Assembly (NCBI RefSeq): GCF_003711515.1
Contig: NW_021167087.1
Location: 1,794,799 to 1,858,798, forward strand
Length of the DNA: 64,000 nt
Direction of reading: 5' to 3'
From: Sodiomyces alkalinus F11
Lineage: Eukaryota; Ascomycota; Sordariomycetes; Glomerellales; Plectosphaerellaceae
The translations under genes and the position numbers were made by a program. The notes under the pieces are model-generated. The model did no database searches and was not told the DNA's origin. It worked only from the letters and a program-made list of their open reading frames with translations. Positions 36,785 to 48,204 of this stretch are shown here, piece after piece (position 1 is the stretch's first letter; each line of letters begins with the position of its first letter).

Positions 36785-37687
36785 ATGGGCGGCTTCTATA
36801 TGCAGTACCTTGAAAGTAAGTCACCCACTGGATTTCAAAGAATGTCGCATTTCAGCCCAATCCCCCCCTCCATCTTATGACAACAGCCTGGCAACATGCT
36901 CTCGTAGGTGGGGCGGATTGCAAAACACCCATGGAGTTTGATGGTGAGAAAGGGGCTATCCGAACCCCTGTATTGTGGCGGCTGGAGGAGAAATATCGTG
37001 ATGCACTCATTTCGGCCCTCTCCCTCTCCCTCGCCCTCTTCTCTCCTCGCCGCGTACCGCGGCTGTACCTGCAGCTAGGCGCATTTCCCCGCCCGCCCTA
37101 TATCGGAAGTCTCTCGATGTGCCTGCGGGACCCGGTGGGACGGTCGAGCACGGGGACGTTGGGCTGGGATGCAGGGTTTCTAGGTGTCGATGTTCGAGAC
37201 TTTGGGACGTCTTGCCGCACGGTGATGCCACACTCCGCTGGCAGCTATGCTGGTTCAATGTTGTGGTGACAAACGATTATAGCTTTGAAACGGTTGATGG
37301 ACACATCCGGGAACAACGAAAGGGGCTAATGGATCGCCCATCATAGGTCTCTGCCGACGACGCGGGTGGCAGGATCCCACGTACGAGTGCTACCGTGACT
37401 CGAGCGGGTTCACCTGCCTGGTTCTGGTCAATGGCCGCGAATATCAAACGGATCTTGCCTACGAATCGGATGCCCTGGCCCAGGAGAACGCCGCCATGAG
37501 GGCGTTCATGGTGTGCCGGAACTTTTCGGTCAATGGGGGCATGCTCGCTCGCAATGGCATTGTCCAGGGCCTCCCGGCAGAGAATACTCGCCGCACCACG
37601 AAAACCCTCCACGCATCTTCTGGCCATCGGGACGCCCACCGACCTGGAAACCACTCGAGCAGCAGCTCTACCGCGTCTTTCGAGTGA
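36785..37687 (+). CDS. small double-stranded RNA-binding domain protein
   Basis: Two exons: 36785-36815 (31 nt) and 37347-37687, 123 residues. The first exon encodes MGGFYMQYLE and ends in phase 1 at a strong GTAAGT donor; the second begins after CATCATAG. The join gives MGGFYMQYLESLCRRRGWQD followed by PTYECYRDSSGFTCLVLVNG, REYQTDLAYESDALAQENAA and MRAFMVCRNFS. This matches the alpha-beta-beta-beta-alpha plan of a single dsRBD: helix 1 with LESLCRRRGW, strands PTYECYRD, FTCLVLVNG and REYQTDLAYE, and helix 2 with ALAQENAAMRAFM. A Ser-rich tail follows (HSSSSSTASFE). The 531-bp intron is long for this genome, and further exons or a different 3' end are possible. The basic residues usual at the start of helix 2 (KKxAK) are not evident, so RNA affinity is uncertain. 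A role in RNA silencing is only a suggestion. Confidence 0.65.
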
Positions 37688-40600
37688 ACGACAGACAAGT
37701 GCATGCCTGGTCACTTGTTGCGAAGCCCGCAGAATCAATCGTGGACGACCCCGGGAAGAGTACTGCCACCCCCTTGGCAGATGGCGCTGGGCGGGCGAGA
37801 GATAACGGTGAAGGCACTGCTCTAGAAGTGGGCACAATGCTTCACGGCACATTTGCGGAGGATATACCCACGAATATTGACGACAAATACGACGAGACGC
37901 CAAAAATGCACTTACGTACGACCTTGCAGCGAAGACCAATGACAGTGGAGGAGAGAGAAGGATATAGGCACACGACCCGGTAACGGCGAGGCAGCGATTC
38001 TTACGCGTTCTAACGTTTAACCGCCACGACTTATGACGACTTGACGACATTAGAGATGATTCCCAGCCTGGATTTCTGGACCCCTCGTCCATGACTCGGG
38101 GGGAAATTTTTTGCTTGCTTTACGTTTCTCATGATTGGGTTGGCTCTTTGTCTTTTTTTTTTTGGTTTGTTATATTTCTTCGCGGATCTCTAGTGCGTCG
38201 TTGTTCCTTGATGGACGCCGGGTCTCGATTCCCCGAGTTGGGATTGACAGCACCGACTCGACAAATTCGTGCTCATCATGCTCGTCCTCTATCCCCAGGA
38301 CGAGGCAGTCCGCATCCGAAAAGTACCAGACTCTGATCTTGGTCGTCTGGGAATCGGATTGCGGGACCATCGAGCACCGAAAACAAAGGAAGAGGGACAC
38401 AGCGGCGCTTACGAGTTCAGGGGGGTATCTTGGGCGGCTAGATTCGAATTTTGTTCTGTCCCCCCGGCTGGAGAAGGAATCGGTGGGGATAAGGTCTCTT
38501 CCCTCGCCTGATTCTATTCCCTTCTCATTCCAATCTGGCGGGTTTTCAAAAGTGAAGGAAGGGTTTCATCATACCAGTTCGGGAGAGAGACTGAGAACAG
38601 TTTAAAAAAAGGGCAGCAAGGAAAAGAAAAAGCAAATACTGCATGAGGAGTCAGGGAATGACGATGGAGGTCCACGTGACGCCCAGGCGTCACTGCATGA
38701 GAGATGGTCGCACGCGAAGACTCGAGGCTTCGTCGTTTCTCCTTCTCTCCGCCTCCTCTCTGGAACAGAAAAAAGCACCGGGAATATGGTTGGGTGACGG
38801 GGTTGGGCGGTCAGATTGATGAATGCATTCGAGTCGATTTGGGCGAAGGAGGAAAGACTGCTACTTCCGTCTTGATTGCTGTCCTTTTTGCGCTCTTGTT
38901 TTCTGTTTCTTTTTTGCCTCCTTTTTCCATTTTTTTCTTCACTTTTTTTTCATCCCTTTTATGCTGCAATTCTCATGACGACTCTATGATGATGATAACG
39001 ACTCCAAAGATAGCTTCTTATGATAATGACCATTTACGAGTTCGGCTGGGATTACTTCACAATACGAATTAACTGCTGTCCCGTGGGCCGGTAATTTTGC
39101 ATATCAAAATTGTTCTGATGTCGTTCCGTTCGGTAGGTAGCACAAGACTGGACTTGGACTGGACGATGAACCAGGAACCCGACACACACGCATACATCCG
39201 CTCCCTGCCATCACATTACCCCTGTCTGACGGATGCAGGTGACAGATTAGGACCCTAGGTTAAAGCCAGGGGCGGATCGAATCAGGAACGGTGCGGAGGG
39301 GGAAGGGGAGGGAAGGAGGGTGAAAAAAGAGGGTGTGTTGAATTTTTGCAGGTTCCAGAACCAACCAAGTTGCTTCAAGGTTCAATATTGTTAAAGTAGG
39401 CCGTTTGATGGGATTGAATAATGTCTTTTGTATTTGTATGCTGATATTCTAGGAGGAATGTCTGCAATTTTTCATGTCACGGCGCATATCAATTTGGCCA
39501 ATGAGGTCGTCGGCAACAGTTCATGCGAGAGATTCGTTGTTGGGGATGTTAGTTGGTCAACGTGGTTCCGTTGCTACTCTGTAGCTCTCCAAAAAAATCT
39601 CGACGGATCAGACGCCACGGCGAGTTCTTATAACGAACAGGTAAACTAGTCAGGCCGACGGGAAACGAGAAACGTGGACGTAGTTATACGCACTATTACT
39701 GGGTAATAAGCTACCTGTAAGGTAAGTTCAGTTTCTACGGAGAACTTTCAGCGGGAGAACGCCCTGGCGCTTGGACGCGTCAGCAGGAACGGGCCTTGGA
39801 AGTCGATGTCATAACTCTGATTGGCGGGAGCCAAGATGACTGCCCCGCGTCGTGCACGAGTCCGGTAATTACGGAGTACCGTTTTGACTTCGAAATAATC
39901 ATCGTGTAGGTGCCGAAGCAATTGTATGAGCCTCGATTCACTGCTTTTACTCCGTATAACATCAACGGCTAGGCTAAACGGGATTCAGAATGTTGCCCGA
40001 TGCCTCTGAAGAATCTGTGGACTGTCGATCCATTTGTTGCCCGTAGCTTCGTGTAGCGGGGAAGGCGTATGGTAAGGGAGTAGGGTGCCCCTAGTTGAAA
40101 TTAGCTAGGAACTGCGCCCCCTAACAAGCCGCGAGAACAGAAGGTAACCGCACGAGGTCTTCATGGACTGGTCCAATCTGCGATGCCGAAGTCTCGAAGT
40201 AAATCTGGGTTCCTCTGGTACTTAAAAAGCAGCAAGCCCATTCTCCAGAGGTGGGAAGGCAGGTCCAAGTACGGGTGAGACAGATCTTGAAGGGACCGTC
40301 TAGAGAGGCACCACACCTTGGCTAGAGAGGCAACGAACTTTTACCTCCTGAGTACGAAAGTAGTATCTCCCATGATCCGGGTTCCTCGGTTAATAAATTA
40401 TCATCAACTGGCAAAGGAAGCGGTGCAGGGATGACAATATAAATGAATAAGGTGGTAGGAGGAACAGGAACGGTAAATGCGTGGATAGACGAGGCTGATG
40501 AGAGTAGGTAATAAATATGCTTAGGAATGCGTAACCCCCTTTTTATTGAGCACATATTCGCATCCCAGAAACTCCGGCGCCGTCCATTTTGCTGGAAAAG

Positions 40601-41317
40601 GGGGAGTTCAAATTGTTGAGCCTAATTGCCTGATAGGTAGTTGAGGGAATGGCCCCACTTTCATAGTAATGGTATGTACGGAGTACCATACACTAACACG
40701 CTCTGGGAGTCTGGACATGAGAAACTTGGTATGTCGTAGACTGATATTTTGAAGTACAACCACCACGGACTAAAAAGAAAGAAGGAACAACCTGGCCCAG
40801 GGCATACTAAATGCCTTGCTGATTCCTAGGATCGAGTATCCGTACCTACCTTACCTTCCTTAACGTTCAGGGAGACAGACACGTAATTACCGCAGGCATA
40901 ACCAACACAAAGTTTACTTCAAAGGGAGGTATCAGCATATACTTTGTACATCACATGGACCCCACTTCCGGCTCGTAGTGGGCCTTTATTATAAGCCAGT
41001 CCCGACCTTAACCTTAGTGGGTGACAGCGAAACGTCCTTGGACAGAGCTCCTGAACAATGAGGTGGTGTTGCTATCGTGTTGTTTCGATCATCACCTGCC
41101 CACCTAGCTGATCTTGTCCCAGCTTCTTCTCTTCTAACCACCAATAATCTATAATCTTTGGTTCTTTCTACCCGTTAATTCCTTTCTTTGCATGCCCTGC
41201 CTCTATCCTCTCAAACATTCTTTCCCCTCACTTATGCGCGCGTTCTGGTAAGCCTTTGCAACACGGGTTTACTCTTTGACTACACGACCAGACACATTCG
41301 TGCGCACTTCTGCAGCT
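37688..41317. other. 3.6-kb intergenic stretch
   Basis: No gene supported. Contains a T-run at about 38152-38162, T-rich tracts near 38880-38960, TTACGGAGTACC near 39869 and TACGGAGTACC near 40677. The last 300 bp form the pyrimidine-rich promoter and leader of the GDP-mannose gene. Confidence 0.45.
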
Positions 41318-42710
41318 ATGAAGGGTAAGTGAGGACTCTGATTCTATACTCAACGGGCTGTGCCATGGATTCGTGCGCTAACAACTAGTCTCCAGCAATC
41401 ATTCTTGTCGGCGGCTTCGGTACCCGGCTGCGGCCTCTCGTATGCACTCCCCCACATTCTGCCGGTCATGGCTGCCATATTACGACTTGGGCTGGGCCTT
41501 TGAGCGTTGCTTCCTTAGAACACCGAATACTGTGGCTAGGACTGTTAGGATTCGCTGACCATGATGTCCCAAGACCCTCACTCTGCCGAAGCCTCTGGTC
41601 GAGTTTGCCAACAAGCCCATGATCTTGCACCAGATTGAGGCCCTTGCCGCTGCAGGTGTTACTGATGTCGTTCTTGCCGTCAACTACCGGCCGGAGATAA
41701 TGGAGAAGCATCTCGCCGAGGTATATAGCTTTTCATTGCACCCTTAAGAACGGTCCTAGTCCCCCCACCCGTCTTGCATGACGCAGCATATTAATTTTGC
41801 TCTGTTCCCACAGTACGAGAAGCGATTCGGCATCAACATCACCTTTTCCGTCGAGACGGAGCCCCTTGATACGGCAGGCCCCCTAAAACTGGCTGAGAAG
41901 ATCCTCGCCAAGGACGATAGCCCCTTCTTCGTTCTCAACTCCGACGTCATCTGTGACTATCCTTTCCAGCAGCTGGCCGCGTTTCACAAGGCTCACGGCA
42001 ATGAGGGCACCATTGTTGTCACCAAGGTGGAGGAGCCTTCCAAGTATGGCGTCGTCGTTCACAAACCCAACCACCCCTCCCTTATCGACCGCTTCGTCGA
42101 GAAGCCGGTCGAGTTTGTCGGCAACCGCATTAATGCTGGCATGTACATTCTCAATACCTCTGTCCTCAAGCGTATTGAGTTGCGGCCCACCTCCATCGAG
42201 CAGGAAACATTCCCCGCCATCGTCCGTGACGGCCAGCTTCACAGCTTCGATCTGGAGGGATTCTGGATGGACGTTGGCCAGCCGAAGGACTTCCTGACCG
42301 GAACCTGCCTGTACCTCACTTCGTTGACCCTGAAAGGCTCCAAGGAGCTGACTCCTGTGTCCGAGCCCTACGTTTACGGCGGCAACGTGCTCATCGACCC
42401 CACTGCCAAGATTGGCAAGAACTGCCGCATCGGCCCCAACGTCACCATTGGTCCTGGTGTGGTTGTTGGTGATGGAGTTCGCCTGCAGCGCTGTGTCCTA
42501 CTGTCTGGTTCCAAGGTCAAGGATCATGCCTGGGTCAAGAGTACCATCGTCGGATGGAACAGCACTGTCGGCAAATGGGCTCGCCTAGAAAACGTGACGG
42601 TCCTTGGCGACGACGTGACCATTGCTGACGAGATTTACGTCAATGGCGGTAGCATCTTGCCACACAAGAGCATCAAGGCCAACGTCGATATTCCTGCCAT
42701 TATTATGTGA
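41318..42710 (+). CDS. mpg1: mannose-1-phosphate guanylyltransferase
   Basis: Makes GDP-mannose from mannose-1-phosphate and GTP for protein glycosylation, GPI anchors and wall mannan; cytosolic and essential in yeasts (Psa1/Vig9). Four exons: 41318-41324, 41396-41439, 41574-41720 and 41814-42710, 364 residues, the normal family length. The first exon is 7 nt (MK+G). The nucleotidyltransferase signature is [20 protein letters not shown], followed by [14 protein letters not shown]. Metal and sugar-binding segments include [31 protein letters not shown] and [12 protein letters not shown]. The C-terminal half is a left-handed beta-helix of hexapeptide repeats ([20 protein letters not shown]) ending [13 protein letters not shown]. 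Confidence 0.97.
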
Positions 42711-44004
42711 GCGAGGATCATCTGTTCAGTATGCGCCCTCGCCTGGGGGTACCGGCCTGTGCTATCCTTTCTTCCCTTTTTCCTTTCTTATTCTTCTTTT
42801 CTTTTCAAGGCACGCACAGGCCCTTGCCTTCTCAACCACTTTCTGCTTCATTCTCCTTCGGCACTTCTATCTTTAATCTCTTTTCAGAGTCATCTTGAGT
42901 GATCTTGACCTGGCCCACACTCCAGTTGGCATGAGCGGGAAATGGTTATCAAGGAGGAAGACGGACGGTAGGGGCGTGTTCAAAAAGTAAAAGACCTGAG
43001 CCATATTTGGGCTTTGGCTGGCAGAAACGGCGTCGGATGGGAATGTTGATGAATGTCTTCCAGCCTGGTTCTCCTTCTTTCTCACTTGTTCTGCGAAACT
43101 GCGTGTTTGGTCTTATACAACGAAAGCAGGCACTTGGCTTTGAGCATCTGGTCTGGGCGGGAAGAAAAGGGCACAGCCGTGATTGGATGCATGGAGGGAT
43201 GGCATCGCCCAAGAAGAACTGATATCAGGCTTGTCATGTTTGTCGAGGCTTCTGTCTCTTGATTTTTCTCTCGGCTTTGGGACGCGAACCATCGCGCCGG
43301 TGCTGTCAACTAGCTCATCGGAGATATGTCTCCTTCGCTAGGTAATGAGGAGAGGATGGGGTGAGGCGCAGACAGATCGTCAAGAAAAGTGAAAATGAAT
43401 CAAATGGCGCAGTAACGGCCTTCAGGAGGCGCAGGTGAATATGTTCTTCTACCTGCCTCGATTGGCATTTGGACATGGCCAGGCCCATTTATCCAGCATA
43501 ACACGGCACAGCATGGGACATAGAACAAGAGCCATCCATGTAGGTGTGTGCTGTCAATTAGCTGCTCTATCCAGGTGCTTTTTCATAGTCCCCGATTTGC
43601 TCCAGCAGTTCTCGAGACGCAAGGTGCGGCCCAAGTCCATATGCTCAGCTCTGTCCGCCAACACCAAATGCCTCCGAAAGGGACAATATTCTGCCGTCTT
43701 GCTTGTCTACAAATATTCTATCTTGTTGTCTCGGTAAATTGGCGGCATGCGCCTTCATTCCTTTGACTCCTTTTTTTATCTTCTTCTTTTTATCTTCTTT
43801 TTTTCCTCCTCCTCGCATGGGTCGAGTCCGTTTGCCTGAGCCTAAAGACAGTCTGGTCTGAGTTTCGTTTTTTTATTTTGCGATGCGCGGGGTCATTCTC
43901 CGTCTCCTCGCCACGGTACTTCTGAAACCAAGCGCGTGACATGCGGAAGGCTTCGTTCCTTGGAGACCTCGCGCCGGGTCCTTAATTCCTTCCAGAAGCT
44001 CGCC
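42711..44004. other. intergenic spacer
   Basis: 3' region of the mpg1 gene, rich in T/C (42760-42890 and 43765-43800). No gene or repeat of note. Confidence 0.5.
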
Positions 44005-45165
44005 GATGTCTCAGACCCCGATGCCGATGCCGGCGGCGAAGGGCACCGAGGCTCGCTGCATGTCCAACGGACTGGCGGTGGATCGTGAATCCCAACATGT
44101 CGGCTTGCATCTGCATGCAGGTGTTCTAGCTGGCGATGTCACAGTCCACGGCCAAGAATTTGACGGGTTGGCCCCGGGTTCTGAAGCATCCAGACTAGGG
44201 TGACTCGGGTCTGGCAGCAAACTCCCCCCTCGAGGGCGGCGGGGGCGAGCTGGCCTACGCTGGTATCAACGGTAAGGCCGACCGGGTGTTTTTATATAAA
44301 GTCAGACAACCACAGGGCATGGGGGGAAGATTGCAAGTTACGACACCTACGTATGGAACCTGCGGCACCGCAAGTCCAGTCCGGGCTGGACACGCCGTCA
44401 AAGCCTGTCACAAAAGGGACGTTTCCCGAGTCCCGTACTGAGGGGGCGAGCACGTCTATCTCCTGGCCATCTTTGGGGAACCCCAGGTCCTTGACGAGAA
44501 GACTCACGGCAGACGTGACGGCTGAAGCAGTGCTCTCGAGCGCGTAGTTGGCAAGACGGAATCCGCCCGTGGGTCGGAGGAGGCGACAATTTCAGGAAGC
44601 AGGTCGTCCTCGGGGTCGATGTGGAAGAGCTGGAGGATACCCGGCTCGTAGTCCAGGGTGCGAAGGTTCATCAGCAGGGTGCGGGAGGCGTTGGTCTAGT
44701 CGGTGACGTAGATGGGCCCGTCAGGGGCGAGCTCGCAACCATTGAGGTTGTAGATAAGCCAGGTGTCGACGGTGCCGAAAGCGAGATGGCTCCCCTTCCC
44801 ACGCTTTCCTTACCCGACGTATGTTGTGAATGAGTCATAGTAGCTTTATGGCAGAGTAGGGGTGGCTGATGGGCATGTCGGTGAGGTCTGGGATGATGTT
44901 GGCCATGAGTAATTTCTTACAACTGGCAACTTCGTGGCTGGTGCGCGTGTCATCCGAGACGATAGCCTGGTAGAGAGGTTCGCCTGGCGTGGCATCCCAC
45001 ACGATGGTGGTCTCCCGTTGGTTAGCAATGCCGATGGCCTTGATATCATTCTTCTGAACTCCCTGCGCGATGAATTTCGCAAGTGCTACCGTGATGCACT
45101 TATCCACTGAGGCGAGGATTTCCTTTGGATCTATTTCATGCCATCTTCATCCAGGCACGGAATCC
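44005..45165 (-). pseudogene. decayed glycerol kinase (FGGY family)
   Basis: Remains of a GUT1-like kinase on the minus strand in collinear pieces. About 45160-44835 reads WHEIDPKEILASVDKCI, IKAIGIANQRETTIVWDATP, GEPLYQAIVSDDTRT and ISHPYSAIKLL, then TGA where the family has Trp, and the frame goes on LIHNIRRVRKAWEGEP. After a frame change come FGTVDTWLIYNLNG, YVTD-stop-TNASRTLLMNLRT (TAG at 44696-44698), NYALESTASAVTSAVSLLV, VTGFDGVSSPDW, a further TAG at 44126-44128, and MQMQADMLGFT, ending PFAAGIGIGV. The N-terminal ATP-binding part (GSIDQGTTSSR region) is missing. With at least three stops and frame changes this cannot make an active kinase. The Trp-to-stop change fits a G-to-A transition, as RIP would cause, which suggests this was an extra copy of a glycerol kinase gene. 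Confidence 0.85.
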
Positions 45166-46407
45166 GAGGCTGTCGGAACCGGTGGTCCAGTGTATTTCCA
45201 GGAGGCAACCATGATGACTCCAAACGGATGGCTGGGAGCTACCTTACCCGGACCGGGGGCGAGAACTGGGTATCTAGACACTGTGGCGGCGCTACTGGCT
45301 CTGCCGTGGCAATACTGTAAATAACCAACTGTGTAAAATCGACGCGTTGCTCGATGGCACCAATGAATCAGGACCTCTTGGTCTTGAGAGGCGGTGGTCA
45401 AGCATCCTTGTGATCTCCGGGAGCAGTGCCGTTGGCAAGTTTAGGGCCAGCCCCGTTGGGAAGCTCAGGATCAACATGGTTGGGACGCTTGGGACTAGCC
45501 TCGTCGGGATACCCAAGGCCAGGGTCAACGCTGTCCGTCACTGTGCCTCCGTTGGGTATTGGAGTATGCATCATAGAGTCTGTTGATTCCTAGGAGTTGA
45601 AGATGTATATGCCTGGGATAGTTTGACGGCAGAGACAGAGCCTTGTGGAGACATGTGTCTAGCCAGCGGTAATTACCCCAATTATCGTGTGGAAGTAAGA
45701 GCCTCAGTTAGTTAAGGCAGGTATCAGCCGGAAGCAGTGCAGCGTTACCATGGGGAATCCCGAAGGTTAAACAGAACGAAAACCAGAAAAAAAGAGGGAA
45801 GGGGGCGGGGTAAGGATGTGTATTTCAGAGGGCTGAAGTGAAGAAAAGAAAACAGATATCGGCCATGCAGACAGAGCCTGAAGGGCATGTCCCTGTTTCC
45901 TACCAATATTCCACGAATCCTCACCATAGAGTCCCCATTACTCCTTTGCTGTGTAATCCCCTTTGCTTCACCACTCTCCTTTCCCCTTCGACTTGTCTTG
46001 TCCATCTTGGAGCCACAGCCATATCTGTTGAAGGCTGACCAACGTATATATGTATGTGTAGACGTAATGATATCTAACCCACTTCGGACCTCGATCGTGA
46101 TTTGATGCGTATGATGCGATGCACCTTTGGTTCTTCTCGAATCCCCGCCTCCAACAAGTGGAGACTGAACGGCCTCGTGCCGGGACCTCTGAGCAGTCGA
46201 GGACCGTCTTCGATTCGTCTTCTATCCCCATCTCCTCCTCTTCCGTCTCCATCTTCTTCCTTTCATGTAACGCGAGATAGCGGTTGCCTGTCTCAGGTTA
46301 TCGACTCCTCCCCGAGCAGAAGGAGGAGGGTAGTATCAGGCAACATGCCAGCTGTTGAAGCGCATATACCACCCTAAGCCCGCCCTTGCCGTTTCTATTT
46401 GTTTTAT
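45166..46407. other. intergenic with short tandem repeat
   Basis: Contains four imperfect 24-bp units (45431-45526, listed separately) and otherwise nothing that looks coding. The left end adjoins the truncated glycerol kinase relic. Confidence 0.45.
45431..45526. repeat. four 24-bp imperfect tandem units
   Basis: Units start at 45431, 45455, 45479 and 45503, each opening GTTGG or GTCGG. In one plus-strand frame they read VGKFRASP, VGKLRINM, VGTLGTSL and VGIPKARV. They resemble an octapeptide repeat, but no host gene is seen; this may be leftover coding DNA. Confidence 0.6.
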
Positions 46408-47363
46408 TTACCGGGCCTTCTTGGACTCCTTGCCAGCAGCCCTCTCGCGGTCGCGCTTGGCATAGATCTCGGCGGTAAAGGGGTTCTCGTAGGTCAAGGC
46501 GATGGTATAGACGGTCAGAACCCAGATGGAAATCAACACGCCGGCGGGTTTGCCGTAGACCAGGGCGGTACCGAGGAAGCTCATGGTCGAGCCGTGGTAC
46601 ATGGGAGCGTCGGTAACGCTGAAGGGGAAGCCGGTGACGATGCTGTCCATCAGGATGCCGAAGTAGTCACCCAGGAAGGTACCGGTGATGCCGAGGCGGT
46701 AGGTCGAGCTGATGACCAGCACGTTACCGGCCGCCAGGAGGGCGTAGCCCGCATAGGTGGCGGCATCGGTCTCGAGGAGCGGGTGGGAGGGTTGGTGGCG
46801 GAGGGCCCGCTCGTATAGGTAGTCGCGGAAGAGGCCGAGGGAGAAGATGGTTATGGCTAGGGCGTAGCACGCTGCTTGGGAGCGACCGCCGAAGATCCTC
46901 GTGAGGACCTTATTGTGGTATTCTTTATGAAAGGAAGGAAGAGAACAGTAGAATAGTTCGTCAGCTTCGGCCAGTACGAGGAGATAGATGGATGAACTGG
47001 GACCAAGCATAAACTGTCGAGGCCTAATTACCAACCTTGTCTCGCAACAATACTATCGATTTGTTAGCTTTCATCATGCACAACTTCAGTAATGTTGGAG
47101 AGGGTTTAACCACGGCGAGGGCTATCTAGCGTACTTCCAGAAGAGGGGGTTGAAGGCAATGGATAGAGCCGAGACTGTACGACAGCAGTACGATCAGTTT
47201 CAAGTCATCTGAGGTATCCAGAAGTCCGCAGAAGGTGCCTAAGCTCCCACAACAAGAGGGCGAGAAGCACCGGGCAGATGGGGCAGATCAAGACTGATCA
47301 CGCACTGAGCAAGCTCTTCTGGTTGAAATCAACCAAGCTGTAGATTGTCAAGGGCGAAGCCAT
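46408..47363 (-). CDS. OPI3: phospholipid N-methyltransferase (Opi3)
   Basis: Membrane enzyme of the ER that carries out the last methylations of phosphatidylethanolamine to phosphatidylcholine using S-adenosylmethionine. Four exons on the minus strand: 47306-47363, 47135-47174, 47036-47052 and 46408-46922, 209 residues. Exon 3 is only 17 nt. The start MASPLTIYSLVDFNQKSLL joins through ISALSIAFNPLFWNIVARQ to EYHNKVLTRIFGG. Four hydrophobic segments follow, with the family motif region LGITGTFLGDYFGILM, then VTGFPFSVTDAPMYHGST and ENPFTAEIYAKRDRER. Reading from an ATG inside the last exon would replace the N-terminus with nonsense. The promoter side carries a (TG)n(AG)n microsatellite near 47391-47420. 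Confidence 0.92.
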
Positions 47364-47387
47364 TGTGCATGTACCTAGCTTCTGGGC

Positions 47388-47420
<33 letters not shown>

Positions 47421-48204
47421 GGCGATGATAATGAAGATGGATTCGAGCTGTATGCGTCAATTTGCAAGTAGTTGCAGCACACAGGTTTGCCGCAATGGTA
47501 TATATATATATATATAAAGCAAAAGGAAAAAGAAAAAGAAAACCACCAAAAGAGTAAAATAAGAGAACCAAGCGAAAGGTCCGAGAAAAACCAAACCGAG
47601 AAGTCTCAAATCCTGACCTTCCACGTCCCCTGTCGACATGCGGGGACATTTCCGTTACCCTTCGTGACCAATAGGTAGCGTCATCATAGGTATGAAGTAC
47701 TTCGTACTTCTTTCGCACTGGAATCTTCCCTGATATTCCGTTCCGAGCCTTGGCAGTACCAGCCATTCAAACAATGCCTTGAACTGTAAGGTACCTACCT
47801 TAGTTCAAGAGAGAGGCCATTTGCTACGTATCCGTAAGGTAATCGAGTTAGATAAGATCCCATCTATTTAGTAGAGCGTATTGTTCTGTGTTTCGATTTT
47901 TCGAGTGCATTTCTGTGCACCGAATATAGAATGGCCATGTTCCTTTCTAAGGGTGTATCGTCTTTCCATCCAATGCCAACGCCACGCTGTCCGATAGCGA
48001 AAATGAAAGGAGACCAGGAAGAGTAAATGGGGAAGTAGAAGCAAACCAACAAGGAGTAAAGAGAGAGGAAGGGGGTTTTTTTTTTAAAAGAAAAAGTGGA
48101 AAGGGGAGAATACGAGACGGAAATCCGAGCAGGTCACCGGGAAACATCCTTTGCTTTCCCTCCCTCCCCGGGTCGCCGCCACCCCCGCCAAATTCCCGTA
48201 AAAT
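47364..48204. other. spacer with microsatellites
   Basis: OPI3 promoter and leader, with a TG/AG microsatellite (47391-47420), a TA run (47501-47515) and ATGAAGTACTTCGTACTTC at 47691-47709, followed by the RXT2 3' region. No gene. Confidence 0.6.

Noticed and set aside
37277..38092. 271-codon minus-strand frame
   Set aside because: Overlaps the second exon of the dsRBD gene antisense and has shadow-like Arg/Ser composition.
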